Part shown: positions 54,045 to 63,145 of the stretch, piece after piece
Position numbering within the stretch: position 1 is the first letter of the stretch
How the letters are laid out: the number at the start of each line of letters is the position of its first letter
Assembly: GCA_900551075.1 (NCBI GenBank)
Contig: URVB01000007.1
Location: 1-64,000, forward strand
DNA: 64,000 nucleotides
Reading direction: 5' to 3'
Source: an uncultured Blautia sp.
Lineage (GTDB): Bacteria > Bacillota > Clostridia > Lachnospirales > Lachnospiraceae
Program-made: the position numbers and the translations under genes
Notes under the pieces: model-generated
What the model saw: the letters and a program-made list of their open reading frames with translations, nothing else
Told to the model about the DNA's origin: nothing
The model's database searches: none

Positions 54045-54058
54045 TGCAAACGATTTCG
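54045..54058 (+). promoter_or_regulatory. LacI-family operator 2
   Basis: TGCAAACGATTTCG fits TGNAANCGNTTNCA except at the last base and shares GCAAACGATTTC with operator 1, 88 bases away (about 8.4 helical turns). Downstream of the predicted start, suited to roadblock or looping. Confidence 0.65.
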
Positions 54059-54168
54059 CTTTTGAATTTTTGATAATTACTTTTGCGGCAGTTGGAATAT
54101 CCATGCGGACACAGCCTGTGCTGCCGCCCGGCAAGAGAAGCTGCTATATGTATAGAATGGAGGATATT

Positions 54169-55248
54169 ATGTCTTTGAAAAAAATTGCGGAGCTGGCTGG
54201 TACCTCTGCATCCACCGTATCGCGCGTCTTAAATAACCATGAGCATAGCTGCAACACTCCCGGGCTTGCGGAAAAAATCTGGCGGATTGCCGGAGAGATG
54301 GACTATCTGCCTAACATTGCGGCACGCAGCCTGCGTATGGGCACACAGCCGGACGACGTTCCCTTTTCCGTGGACATTTTTCCTGCGCGGTTCGACTCTT
54401 TGGACAAGGACTTCTTTTTTCGGGAGCTTTTCCAGTATATCAAGGAACAGCTCATGGCGCAGGGCTGTCTTCTGGGAGAAGTCCTTAAGTCTATAGACAT
54501 CATGGAGCTAAACGAAAAAAGGCCGCAGGATGCGGTAATTCCTTACCAGCCCGCAGCCGTATCTGAAGGACAGAAGAATCCCCTTGCTTTCGTGCAAAGA
54601 AAAGCGAATGCAGGACTGATTATACTTGGAAAATGTCCGAAGGAGCTGTTTTCCACTCTCAAGAGGCGTTATTCCTGTATCGTAGGCATCGACCGCAATC
54701 CGACGGAATACGAGTATGACGAAGTTATCTGCAACGGAGCGACTGCTGCCGAAAAAGCTGTGGAATACCTGATTCTGCTCGGACACAAAAACATTGCCTA
54801 TATCGGGGACTGTACCTATGAGTCGCGTTACATCGGGTATTATCAGGCACTTTTAAACCACAAAATCCCCCTGAACTACGACAACATTTACCCGACCGGC
54901 CAGACCGCCGGGGAGGGCTTCCGGACCATGTCTGCCATTATTCAATCCCGGAACCGTCCAAGCGCTGTTTTCTGTGCAAACGACTGCACCGCGCTCGGCG
55001 TGCTGCGGGCGCTGAAACAACACAAAAGAACCGGCTATCTGCCCTCAATTATTTCTATTGATAATATTGCGGAATCGCAGAAAACGGAGCCGATGCTGAC
55101 TACGATCGACATCCCGAAAAAAGAAATGGGGCATCTCGCTCTGATGCTTCTGCTGGACCGCAAAAACGGCGGCCATAGGGAAAATGTCCGTATCGAGCTG
55201 CCCTGCCGCCTGCTTGAGCGGGAAAGCTGCCAGTATTATGTGCAGTAG
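54169..55248 (+). CDS. LacI/GalR-family transcriptional regulator
   Basis: 359 residues. N-terminal helix-turn-helix SLKKIAELAGTSASTVSRVL and hinge NIAARSLRMG; effector domain of the sugar-binding type (NAGLIILGKCP, GHKNIAYIGD, PSAVFCANDCTALGVLRALK). Start at 54169 (ATGGAGGAT upstream), not 54070. Divergent from the SsuABC-type operon with two matched operators between, so it should control that operon and itself. A LacI regulator for a sulfonate-type importer is unusual. Confidence 0.92.
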   Translation: MSLKKIAELAGTSASTVSRVLNNHEHSCNTPGLAEKIWRIAGEMDYLPNIAARSLRMGTQPDDVPFSVDIFPARFDSLDKDFFFRELFQYIKEQLMAQGCLLGEVLKSIDIMELNEKRPQDAVIPYQPAAVSEGQKNPLAFVQRKANAGLIILGKCPKELFSTLKRRYSCIVGIDRNPTEYEYDEVICNGATAAEKAVEYLILLGHKNIAYIGDCTYESRYIGYYQALLNHKIPLNYDNIYPTGQTAGEGFRTMSAIIQSRNRPSAVFCANDCTALGVLRALKQHKRTGYLPSIISIDNIAESQKTEPMLTTIDIPKKEMGHLALMLLLDRKNGGHRENVRIELPCRLLERESCQYYVQ

Positions 55249-55316
55249 CTCCCATTTTATAAATCTCTGGCATATTTCCTGCACCGGCATTATCTGATTT
55301 TGGCATTCTGCTTTTG

Positions 55317-56216
55317 TCAGCGCTGGCTCCTGGCGTTATGCAGCAGAGTTTCCTCCAGCTTTTTGGCAGCAATGCTCTGAGGGCGGTTGGTATTGCGGAT
55401 CAGGCATACCTGACGTTCAGGTATTGGTTCCACAAGCGGGATTTGCGTGATTTCTCCTCTGGACAGAGCTTCGGCAGCCAGCTCTTCAGGATAGAAGCCA
55501 AGCCCAAGGTTGTGTTTTACCATGGGGAGGATCTGGTCGGTGGTGGCTGCTTCCATATCCGGATGGAAGGGAATCTTGAGATTTAGGAAATATCGGTTAA
55601 AAAGCTCTCTGGTGCTGGTATCATTTCCAAGAGAGATAAAAGGAAATTCTGTCAGGTCGTTCAGGCTGTGTGTTTTCAGAGCAATATGGGCATATTTAGG
55701 ACCGCCGATCAAAATTTCGCGGAAGGGATAAAGCGGGATTTTGTGAAGCGGTTTTTTGATGCTCAGGGGGGTGCTGACGACAGCAAAATCTACCAGCCCT
55801 CTTTCGAGAGCTATAATCGCCTGAGGTGTGGAATGATTGGAGATGCGCAGGCGTACATGGGGATATTTCGTGTGGAATGCTTCCAGGTGGTTCAGAAGCA
55901 TAAGGCGGAGAGCGGTTTCGCTGGCACCGATGGTCATCAGTCCGCTTTCCAGTCCGCGATCCTGCTGTAGCTCTTTTTCTCCTATCTGAAGCTGTTGGCA
56001 GGCGGCGGAAACATGTTTATACAGCTTTTTTCCTTCAGGAGTCAGGGTGATGCCGCGGTTGGAACGAATGAACAATTTACAGTTGAGTTCGCTCTCCAGA
56101 TTGTTCATACAGCGGGTGATATTCGGCTGATTATTATTCAGAATCTCAGCAGCCTTAGTAAAACTGTGGCACTGAGCTACGAAATAGAAGATACGGTAAT
56201 AGTCATAGCTTATCAT
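55317..56216 (-). CDS. LysR-family transcriptional regulator
   Basis: 299 residues. Winged helix: FYFVAQCHSFTKAAEILNNN then QPNITRCMNNLESELNCKLF; effector domain from about residue 90. Start at 56216 with GGAGGGATTTC upstream. It is divergent from the YoaK-like gene; a T-N11-A box lies between them and again before ATP synthase operon 2, so both are candidate targets. Effector unknown. Confidence 0.92.
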   Translation of the reverse strand: MISYDYYRIFYFVAQCHSFTKAAEILNNNQPNITRCMNNLESELNCKLFIRSNRGITLTPEGKKLYKHVSAACQQLQIGEKELQQDRGLESGLMTIGASETALRLMLLNHLEAFHTKYPHVRLRISNHSTPQAIIALERGLVDFAVVSTPLSIKKPLHKIPLYPFREILIGGPKYAHIALKTHSLNDLTEFPFISLGNDTSTRELFNRYFLNLKIPFHPDMEAATTDQILPMVKHNLGLGFYPEELAAEALSRGEITQIPLVEPIPERQVCLIRNTNRPQSIAAKKLEETLLHNARSQR

Positions 56217-56252
56217 AAAAGAAATCCCTCCATATGAGAATAGTATCACAGA

Positions 56253-56265
56253 TATATCAAATATA
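56253..56265 (+). promoter_or_regulatory. LysR-type box upstream of the YoaK-like gene
   Basis: TATATCAAATATA, a T-N11-A sequence with inverted-repeat arms, immediately 5' of the -35 box. The same box with one base changed occurs at 57095. Confidence 0.55.
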
Positions 56266-56268
56266 CGT

Positions 56269-56297
56269 TTTACATTTACCTGTTTGGTAAGTATAAT
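56269..56297 (+). promoter_or_regulatory. Promoter of the YoaK-like gene
   Basis: TTTACA (56269-56274), 17-base spacer containing TTACC-TGTTT-GGTAA, TATAAT (56292-56297). Confidence 0.7.
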
Positions 56298-56332
56298 ACA
56301 TTAGATTACAAAAGGCAAGGAATGAGGATCAT

Positions 56333-57061
56333 GTGAGGGCAGAGGGGAATGAGGATAATATGAAGAAGCATTGGGCAAAACAGAGGCATGCAGCAGAAAT
56401 ACCTCACGGGCTTCAGATGTCAGAGGCATTTCGAAACAATATATTTCTGGCCATGTCGGGAGGACTTCAGGACGCCTATACCTATAATATAAGACAGGGA
56501 GTATTTTCCAATGCCCAGACCGGCAATGTCGTTTTGATGAGCCAGCATTTGCTGGCCGGTGAGTGGCAGGACGCGGTCAGGTATTTGTTTCCCCTGATTT
56601 CTTTTGTACTGGGTATTTTTATCGTTGAACGAATCCAAAACAGGTACCGGTATGCAAAAAGGCTGCATTGGCGTCAGGGAATACTGATAGCGGAGGCAGT
56701 GATTTTGTTTATCGTTGGCTTTATTCCTTCACGGTTTGACACGGCTGCCGCCTTTTTGGTTTCTTTTGCCTGTGCTATGCAGGTACAGGCATTTAGGACA
56801 GTCAATGGCTATGTTTATGCCAGTACCATGTGTATCGGAAATTTAAGGGGTGGTACGGTGGCATTTTCCGTATATTTGAGGGAAAAGAAACCGGAACAGA
56901 TGAGAAGGGCGCTGCTTTATTTCGGTATTATTTTGTTTTTTGCTTTTGGGGCAGGCGTCGGAGGAAATCTTTCTCAGAGACTTGGTATCCATACGATCTG
57001 GATCTGCTGTCTGCTTCTGCTGATCAGCTTTTTCCAGATGTTTCAAGAAAGTTTAAATTAG
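56333..57061 (+). CDS. YoaK/DUF1275-family membrane protein
   Basis: 242 residues from GTG 56333, or 233 from ATG 56360; both have an AATGAGGAT-type site. Six predicted helices. MSGGLQDAYTYNIRQGVFSN then AQTGNVV and TVNGYVYASTMCIGNLRGGT are DUF1275 hallmarks. The function of the family is unknown; it is often treated as a transporter. It shares a promoter design and LysR-type box with the ATP synthase operon that follows, hinting at a common stress response. No terminator separates the two. Confidence 0.85.
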   Translation: MRAEGNEDNMKKHWAKQRHAAEIPHGLQMSEAFRNNIFLAMSGGLQDAYTYNIRQGVFSNAQTGNVVLMSQHLLAGEWQDAVRYLFPLISFVLGIFIVERIQNRYRYAKRLHWRQGILIAEAVILFIVGFIPSRFDTAAAFLVSFACAMQVQAFRTVNGYVYASTMCIGNLRGGTVAFSVYLREKKPEQMRRALLYFGIILFFAFGAGVGGNLSQRLGIHTIWICCLLLLISFFQMFQESLN

Positions 57062-57094
57062 ACGATAGCATATATATAAAATAAATATGGCAGG

Positions 57095-57107
57095 TATATC
57101 AATTATA
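57095..57107 (+). promoter_or_regulatory. LysR-type box upstream of ATP synthase operon 2
   Basis: TATATCAATTATA, one base different from the box at 56253, and at nearly the same distance from the -35 box. Confidence 0.55.
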
Positions 57108-57110
57108 CTT

Positions 57111-57139
57111 TTTACACTTTGTAAAAGTGGAAGTATAAT
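57111..57139 (+). promoter_or_regulatory. Promoter of ATP synthase operon 2
   Basis: TTTACA (57111-57116), 17-base spacer, TATAAT (57134-57139). The palindrome TTTTACA-CTT-TGTAAAA covers the -35 box, a second possible control site. Confidence 0.7.
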
Positions 57140-57180
57140 ATAGCCATTTAAAAATAAAAGCCATGGAAAGGAAGGGTGAT

Positions 57181-57867
57181 ATGGAACGTTTGGCAGCAAA
57201 TCTGCTGGAAGAACTGACCTGTGAAACCGTCTTTACAATTCCGGTTTTTGGAGGAATTGCAGTTGCGGAATCCACAGTGATTACATGGGTGATCATGGCT
57301 GTTCTGGTACTGCTTTCAATTATTCTGACCAGAAATCTGAAGGTAAACCGGATCAGTAAACGACAGGCCGCCGCAGAATGTATTGTGACCTGGCTGAACC
57401 GCTTCGTGGAGGAAATGGTGGGAGAGGGAGGCAGACAGTATGTCCCGTATCTTGTGACTGTTTTAATTTACATAGGTGCTTCAAATATAAGCGGATTATT
57501 TGGCGTGAAGCCGCCCACGAAGGATTTGAATGTGACAGTAGCGCTGGCATTGATGAGCATTATCCTGATTGAAGCGTCGGGTATAAGGCAGAAGGGAGTC
57601 AGGAAATGGTGCAAAAGTTTCGCAGAACCGGTTGCAATCATAACGCCAATCAATATTCTGGAAATTTTTATCCGTCCTCTGTCGCTGTGCATGCGGCTTT
57701 TTGGCAATGTTCTGGGTGCCTTTGTCATCATGGAGCTGATCAAGCAGCTAATCCCGGTAGGCGTTCCGCTGCCGTTTAGCTTTTACTTTGATATTTTTGA
57801 TGGATTGATTCAGGCATATGTGTTTGTATTCCTGACCTCTCTTTTTATTAAAGAGGCTGTAGAGTGA
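57181..57867 (+). CDS. atpB: F1Fo ATP synthase subunit a (operon 2)
   Basis: 228 residues. Same architecture as the first copy but clearly diverged: SKRQAAAECIVTWLNRF after helix 1, FAEPVAIITPINILEIFIRP, and CMRLFGNVLGA with the essential Arg in the standard RLFGN form. Start at 57181 (AAGGAAGGGTGAT upstream). No atpI-type gene precedes it. Confidence 0.95.
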   Translation: MERLAANLLEELTCETVFTIPVFGGIAVAESTVITWVIMAVLVLLSIILTRNLKVNRISKRQAAAECIVTWLNRFVEEMVGEGGRQYVPYLVTVLIYIGASNISGLFGVKPPTKDLNVTVALALMSIILIEASGIRQKGVRKWCKSFAEPVAIITPINILEIFIRPLSLCMRLFGNVLGAFVIMELIKQLIPVGVPLPFSFYFDIFDGLIQAYVFVFLTSLFIKEAVE

Positions 57868-57899
57868 AAAATATATAGAAAGAAAAGGAGAATAAGATT

Positions 57900-58124
57900 A
57901 TGAGTACTATAATTGCAATTGGAGCTGGTATCGCAGTGTTAACAGGTATTGGAGCTGGTGTTGGTATCGGAATTGCCACAGCAAAGGCAACGGATGCAGT
58001 GGCAAGACAGCCGGAGGCAGAGGGCAAGATCAGCAAACTGCTTCTCCTGGGCTGTGCGCTTGCGGAGGCAACCGCAATCTACGGCTTTGTTATTGCATTG
58101 CTGATCATTCTGTTCCTGAAATAA
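57900..58124 (+). CDS. atpE: F1Fo ATP synthase subunit c, H+ type (operon 2)
   Basis: 74 residues. The Na+ ligand position of helix 1 (Gln/Glu) is Ile23 in GVGIGIA, and helix 2 reads AEATAIY: Glu56 is present but the Ser/Thr after it is Ala57. Lacking those ligands, the site should take H+. Compare the Glu33/Glu66/Thr67 site of the first operon's c subunit. AAGGAGAA precedes the ATG. Confidence 0.95.
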   Translation: MSTIIAIGAGIAVLTGIGAGVGIGIATAKATDAVARQPEAEGKISKLLLLGCALAEATAIYGFVIALLIILFLK

Positions 58125-58159
58125 GCGGCAGATAGAATGAGGAAAGGCAGGAAGATGTT

Positions 58160-58657
58160 ATGCTTCGATTAGACTGGAATATTCTTTTTAATATCATCAA
58201 CCTGATCATACTGTATGCATTCATGAAGCATTTTCTGTTTGGTCCCGTCAACAAGATTTTGGCAAAACGCCAGGCGGAGGCTGATAGCAGATTTGTGCAG
58301 GCGGATGAAAGGGAAAGAAAAGCGGAGGAGCAGAAAACGCAATACGAGAATCTGCTTCGGGACGCAGAAGGAGAAAAGAGAAAGATTGTGGCAGAAGCCC
58401 GGGAAGAGGCTGCTAAAGAATATGACCGTATTGTGGATGGGGCAAAGGAGAAAGCGGACGATATCGTAGAAAAGGCGAAAACTGATGCAGGCCATGAAAA
58501 AGCTGCGATCATACGTCAGGCGGATTCGGATGTGAGAAACATGGTGATCCGTGCCGCTGCCAAAGTGTCCGCCAAGGCCGCGAATGCGGAAAATGATCGT
58601 GCTCTTTACGATAGATTCCTGGAAAATGTGGATATAGAATGCGGATCAGAGTCTTGA
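58160..58657 (+). CDS. atpF: F1Fo ATP synthase subunit b (operon 2)
   Basis: 165 residues: a short N-terminal membrane helix (about 8-24) and a long, very charged coiled coil (RERKAEEQKTQYENLLRDAE and on). GGAAAGGCAGGAAG lies upstream. About 73 bases separate it from the fused delta-alpha gene. Confidence 0.93.
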   Translation: MLRLDWNILFNIINLIILYAFMKHFLFGPVNKILAKRQAEADSRFVQADERERKAEEQKTQYENLLRDAEGEKRKIVAEAREEAAKEYDRIVDGAKEKADDIVEKAKTDAGHEKAAIIRQADSDVRNMVIRAAAKVSAKAANAENDRALYDRFLENVDIECGSES

Positions 58658-58730
58658 AATGGTCCGGAGGTCTGAAACAGACCGATTTGCTTCAGGCAGA
58701 CCCGGATATATCCAGAATGGAGAGTAAAAA

Positions 58731-60758
58731 ATGAGACAGACAGTAGAAAAATATGCAGTTATGCTCCGAAAACTTGGAATTCCCGCGGATGTGCTGGGAC
58801 AGACGAAGGATATCTTTGAGGCTGTGCCGCAGATACTTTCTGATTTTTCCAATCCGGCCAACGGGCTTTCCGGAAAGCATAGGGTGATTGACAGAGTATT
58901 TCCCATGGAAATCCGGGATTTCCTGAAGCTGCTCTGTGATGATAATGAAATTCTGTTATTCCCGGATATATGTAAGGCGTATACAGAGCTGATACCGGAG
59001 AACCGGGAAAAGATATGTGCAAAGCTTCGCTATATGACACCACCCACAGAAGAACAAATGGAAAAATTCCGTCAGTTTGTCTGCAGACAGTGCGGGAAAC
59101 AGGATGTGGAACTGACCGGAGAACAGGATGAAACGCTGGGAGGAGGATTTGTTCTTACCATCGGCAATCAGGAGTACGACTGGTCCAATCGAGGAAGGCT
59201 TCGCCAGATGGAAGAGAAACTGAAAAACAGTAATTCGGAGCGTCCTCAGAGCCTGGATGGGATTATTTCGATCTTAAAAAGTGAGATTGAGGATTTTGAT
59301 CTGGAGGCAAAGGGAAAGGAAATCGGTGTCGTAAGCTGGGTAGGCGATGGAATCGCCAATATAGACGGTATCGATCACGCCATGTACGGAGAAATTGTGG
59401 TATTTGACAACGGAGTAAAAGGAATGGTGCAGGATATCCGGGAGGATGAGATAGCGTGTATTTTGTTTGGACGCGATACCGGAATCCGGGAAGGAACCCG
59501 GGTGATGCGCACCGGAAAGCGGGCAGGTATTCCGGTGGGAGAAGCATTTCTGGGCAGAATCATCGATCCTTTGGGAGCGCCTGTGGATGGAGGCAGTGCC
59601 ATCACGGAAGCCGCTTATCGTCCGATCGAGCAGGAAGCTCCGGGTATTATAGAAAGAAAATCGGTCAGTGTACCGCTGGAGACAGGAATCCTTTCTATTG
59701 ATTCTATGTTTCCTATTGGCCGGGGACAGCGGGAATTGATTATCGGCGACCGTCAGACAGGAAAGACATCCATTGCCATCGATGCGATCCTGAACCAGAA
59801 GGGTAAAGATGTGGTTTGTATTTATGTGGCCATTGGACAGAAGGCATCTACCATTGCCCGTCTGGTCAATACGCTGAAAAAGCACGGAGCGTTAGATTAT
59901 ACGGCCGTAGTTTCCGCAACTGCCTCCGCACCGGCGCCACTGCAGTATATCGCACCGTATTCCGGTACGGCTTTGGCAGAATATTTCATGTATCGGGGCA
60001 GGGATGTTCTGATTGTTTATGATGATTTGTCTAAGCATGCGGTGGCATACCGGGCCCTGTCACTTTTGCTGGAGCGTTCACCCGGCCGTGAGGCGTATCC
60101 GGGGGATGTTTTCTATCTGCATTCCAGATTGCTGGAGCGTTCCAGCCGGCTGAGCGATGAATTGGGTGGAGGTTCCCTCACAGCATTGCCGATCATTGAG
60201 ACTCAGGCAGGTGATGTATCCGCATATATCCCGACAAATGTTATTTCCATTACGGACGGGCAGATTTTCCTGGAGAGCGATCTGTTTTTCTCCGGGATGA
60301 GACCGGCTGTAAATGTTGGTCTTTCCGTATCCCGTGTAGGTGGAGCTGCTCAGACGAAGGCTATGAAGAAGGCCGCCGGAAGTATACGTATTGATTTGGC
60401 ACAGTACCGTGAGATGGAGGTATTTACCCAGTTTTCTTCTGACCTGGATGCAGCTACCAAGGAACAACTGCAGTACGGCCGCTGTCTTATGGAATTGTTA
60501 AAGCAGCCGCTTTGTCAGCCTCTGTCTATGCCGGAGCAGGTGATCACACTGTGCGCAGCTACCGGCAAAGTGTTGATGGATATTCCGGCTGCAGGCGTAA
60601 AAGCCTTCCAAAAGGAGATGCTGGCCTGGTTTGCTGAAAATCATCCGGAAATAGCCGGTGAGCTGAATACCACAGGCGCGCTCACGGAAGAATTGCGGAC
60701 TCAGATTTTGGAGGCTGCTTCTGCATTTAAGGGACTTTATCAGGAAAAGCGCGCGTGA
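58731..60758 (+). CDS. Fused ATP synthase delta-alpha subunit (operon 2)
   Basis: 675 residues in one frame. Residues 1-159 are a delta/OSCP domain: KHRVIDRVFPMEIRDFLKLL, PTEEQMEKFRQFVCRQCGK, LGGGFVLTIGNQEYDWSNRG. From about residue 170 a complete alpha follows, with Walker A GDRQTGKT at 339-346 and PAVNVGLSVSRVGG. There is no separate atpH in this operon. Because F1 has three alpha but one delta, a pure fusion would triple delta; the in-frame Met160 (59208) has GAGGAAGG upstream and could yield a free 516-residue alpha. GGAGAG precedes the first ATG. Confidence 0.93.
   Translation: MRQTVEKYAVMLRKLGIPADVLGQTKDIFEAVPQILSDFSNPANGLSGKHRVIDRVFPMEIRDFLKLLCDDNEILLFPDICKAYTELIPENREKICAKLRYMTPPTEEQMEKFRQFVCRQCGKQDVELTGEQDETLGGGFVLTIGNQEYDWSNRGRLRQMEEKLKNSNSERPQSLDGIISILKSEIEDFDLEAKGKEIGVVSWVGDGIANIDGIDHAMYGEIVVFDNGVKGMVQDIREDEIACILFGRDTGIREGTRVMRTGKRAGIPVGEAFLGRIIDPLGAPVDGGSAITEAAYRPIEQEAPGIIERKSVSVPLETGILSIDSMFPIGRGQRELIIGDRQTGKTSIAIDAILNQKGKDVVCIYVAIGQKASTIARLVNTLKKHGALDYTAVVSATASAPAPLQYIAPYSGTALAEYFMYRGRDVLIVYDDLSKHAVAYRALSLLLERSPGREAYPGDVFYLHSRLLERSSRLSDELGGGSLTALPIIETQAGDVSAYIPTNVISITDGQIFLESDLFFSGMRPAVNVGLSVSRVGGAAQTKAMKKAAGSIRIDLAQYREMEVFTQFSSDLDAATKEQLQYGRCLMELLKQPLCQPLSMPEQVITLCAATGKVLMDIPAAGVKAFQKEMLAWFAENHPEIAGELNTTGALTEELRTQILEAASAFKGLYQEKRA
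59191..59210 (+). promoter_or_regulatory. Internal ribosome binding site and start codon for free alpha
   Basis: GAGGAAGG at 59191-59198 lies nine bases before the in-frame ATG at 59208, exactly at the delta-alpha junction. Initiation here would give an alpha of normal size. Confidence 0.5.
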
Positions 60759-60819
60759 CAGAAGCTAAGAAAAATGCAGTACGTTTGCAATAGGATAAGT
60801 GAAAGCAGGTGGTGAACAG

Positions 60820-61734
60820 ATGGCAAATACAAGAGAAATCCAAAGCAGGATGAAGAGCATCCGTGATACGATGAAAATTACAAATGCCATGTATATGATT
60901 TCATCCACGAAGCTGCGGAAAGCCCGCAGAGAGCTGGAGGAGACAGAGCCGTACTTTTATTCCCTGCAGTCTATGCTGGCAAGAATTATCCGGCATATGC
61001 CGGAGATGGAACACCGGTATATCTCAGACACAGGAGGCGGCAAAAAGTGCGGTTATCTTGTGGTAACTGCGGATAAGGGAATGGCCGGCGCTTACAACCA
61101 CAATGTGCTGAAGCTGGCAGAACAGCAGATGGAAGGAAAAGAGGAATATTTCTTATTTGTGGTAGGCGAAGTGGGAAGACAGTATTTTCATACCAAAAGG
61201 ATTCCGGTGGATGAACATTTCCTTTATACAGCGCAGAATCCGACGATGAGCCGCGCACGGACAATTGCCGGAAAAGTGCTGGAGCTGTACAGCTCCGGGG
61301 CGGCTGATGAAATTTATATGATTTATACATCCATGCTGAATGCTGCGAAGATGGAGACTGACATGGTACGTCTGCTTCCACTGGAAAAGAGTGATTTTCA
61401 GACAACTGCTGTGCCTATAGACCTTTATCAGGAAGCGTTTACGTTCCATCCGTCGCCGGAAAGGGTGATTGACTATATCGTGCCGAATTACCTGGCCGGA
61501 TATATATACGGAGCGTTGATCGAGTCCTACTGCAGTGAGCATCAAGCCCGTATGACAGCCATGCAGGCCGCAAATGACAGCGCCCGGGAAATGCTCCATG
61601 CGCTGTCAGTGGAATATAATCGGGTAAGGCAGGCAGCGATCACACAGGAGATCACGGAGGTGGTCAGCGGAGCAAAGGCTCAGAAGAAGAAAAAGAAAAA
61701 GCAAAGCCTGAGAATGGGTATGGCAGAGGTTTGA
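60820..61734 (+). CDS. atpG: F1 ATP synthase subunit gamma (operon 2)
   Basis: 304 residues. N-terminal IQSRMKSIRDTMKITNAMYM and C-terminal ALSVEYNRVRQAAITQEITE are standard; VVTADKGMAGAYN is the core block. An unusual Lys-rich tail (about residues 288-296) extends beyond the family's normal end. Start at 60820 with AGGTGG upstream; an in-frame GTG at 60799 precedes that site. Confidence 0.94.
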   Translation: MANTREIQSRMKSIRDTMKITNAMYMISSTKLRKARRELEETEPYFYSLQSMLARIIRHMPEMEHRYISDTGGGKKCGYLVVTADKGMAGAYNHNVLKLAEQQMEGKEEYFLFVVGEVGRQYFHTKRIPVDEHFLYTAQNPTMSRARTIAGKVLELYSSGAADEIYMIYTSMLNAAKMETDMVRLLPLEKSDFQTTAVPIDLYQEAFTFHPSPERVIDYIVPNYLAGYIYGALIESYCSEHQARMTAMQAANDSAREMLHALSVEYNRVRQAAITQEITEVVSGAKAQKKKKKKQSLRMGMAEV

Positions 61735-61747
61735 AAGGAGCTGCAGT

Positions 61748-63133
61748 ATGAATAAGGGTAAGATCGTTCAGGTGCTGGGACCGGTAATCGACGTAGAATT
61801 TGGAAACGGTGATTTGCCTTATATCAAAGATGCCCTGGAGGTAATAAACGATGGAAAGCGGTGCGTTATGGAGGTAGCACAGCATATCGGAAGCAACATG
61901 GTACGTTGCATTATGCTGGCATCCAGTGACGGACTGCATAAGGATATGGAAGTAACGGCAACCGGTTCGGGTATCCGTGTTCCGGTTGGTGAAAAAACAC
62001 TGGGACGGTTATTTAATGTGCTGGGAGATACCATTGATGGAGACGAAGGCCTGGAGAAAGAGGAGCATTGGTGTATTCACAGAGAGGCTCCGGGCTTTGA
62101 GGAACAGAGCCCGGTAGCAGAAATGCTGGAAACCGGTATCAAGGTGATCGACTTACTGGCTCCCTATGCCAAAGGCGGTAAGATCGGCCTGTTTGGAGGC
62201 GCCGGTGTAGGAAAGACCGTATTAATTCAGGAGCTGATCCGAAATATTGCTACTGAGCACGGCGGATATTCCATTTTTACCGGTGTGGGAGAACGTTCCA
62301 GGGAGGGAAATGACCTTTGGAGTGAGATGAAAGAATCCGGAGTCCTGGAAAAAACAGCGCTGGTGTTCGGCCAGATGAATGAGCCGCCGGGAGCACGTAT
62401 GCGTGTAGCGGAAACAGGGCTGACAATGGCAGAGTATTTCCGTGATGTAAAGAAACAGAATGTGCTGTTGTTTATTGATAATATTTTCCGTTTCGTACAG
62501 GCCGGCTCAGAGGTATCTGCGCTTCTTGGACGTATGCCGTCTGCGGTTGGTTATCAGCCCACACTGGCTACGGAGCTGGGTGAACTGCAGGAGAGGATCG
62601 CATCTACAGACAAGGGATCCGTAACCTCTGTGCAGGCGGTCTATGTACCTGCCGATGTACTGACTGAACCGGCTCCCGCTACGACCTTTGCGCATCTGGA
62701 TGCCACGACGGTATTATCCAGAAAGATCGTGGAGCAGGGAATCTATCCGGCAGTGGACCCGCTGGAATCCAGCTCAAGAATTCTGGAAGAGGATGTTGTA
62801 GGAAAGGAACATTACGAGACTGCGCGAAGAGTCCAGGAAATTCTGCAGAAATACCGGGAGCTGCAGGATATCATTGCGATCCTTGGTATGGAGGAACTGT
62901 CTGAGGAAGATAAGATTACGGTTTATCGTGCAAGAAAGATTCAGCGATTCCTGTCGCAGCCTTTCCATGTAGCAGAGAATTTCACGGGAATTGCGGGCAG
63001 ATATGTGCCGGTGGGGGATACAGTCAGGGGATTTAAGGCGATTATTGATGGAGAAATGGATGAGTATCCGGAGGCCGCATTCTTTAATGTGGGAACCATC
63101 GAGGAAGTAATAGAAAAAGCAGGGAAATTGTAA
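61748..63133 (+). CDS. atpD: F1 ATP synthase subunit beta (operon 2)
   Basis: 461 residues, full length. GGAGVGKT Walker A, GERSREGND with catalytic Glu, LLFIDNIFRFVQAGSEVSAL, and EELSEEDK. Many substitutions relative to the first copy show an old divergence rather than a recent duplication. AAAGGAGCTGC precedes the ATG. Confidence 0.97.
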   Translation: MNKGKIVQVLGPVIDVEFGNGDLPYIKDALEVINDGKRCVMEVAQHIGSNMVRCIMLASSDGLHKDMEVTATGSGIRVPVGEKTLGRLFNVLGDTIDGDEGLEKEEHWCIHREAPGFEEQSPVAEMLETGIKVIDLLAPYAKGGKIGLFGGAGVGKTVLIQELIRNIATEHGGYSIFTGVGERSREGNDLWSEMKESGVLEKTALVFGQMNEPPGARMRVAETGLTMAEYFRDVKKQNVLLFIDNIFRFVQAGSEVSALLGRMPSAVGYQPTLATELGELQERIASTDKGSVTSVQAVYVPADVLTEPAPATTFAHLDATTVLSRKIVEQGIYPAVDPLESSSRILEEDVVGKEHYETARRVQEILQKYRELQDIIAILGMEELSEEDKITVYRARKIQRFLSQPFHVAENFTGIAGRYVPVGDTVRGFKAIIDGEMDEYPEAAFFNVGTIEEVIEKAGKL

Positions 63134-63145
63134 GGAGTGAGCGGC

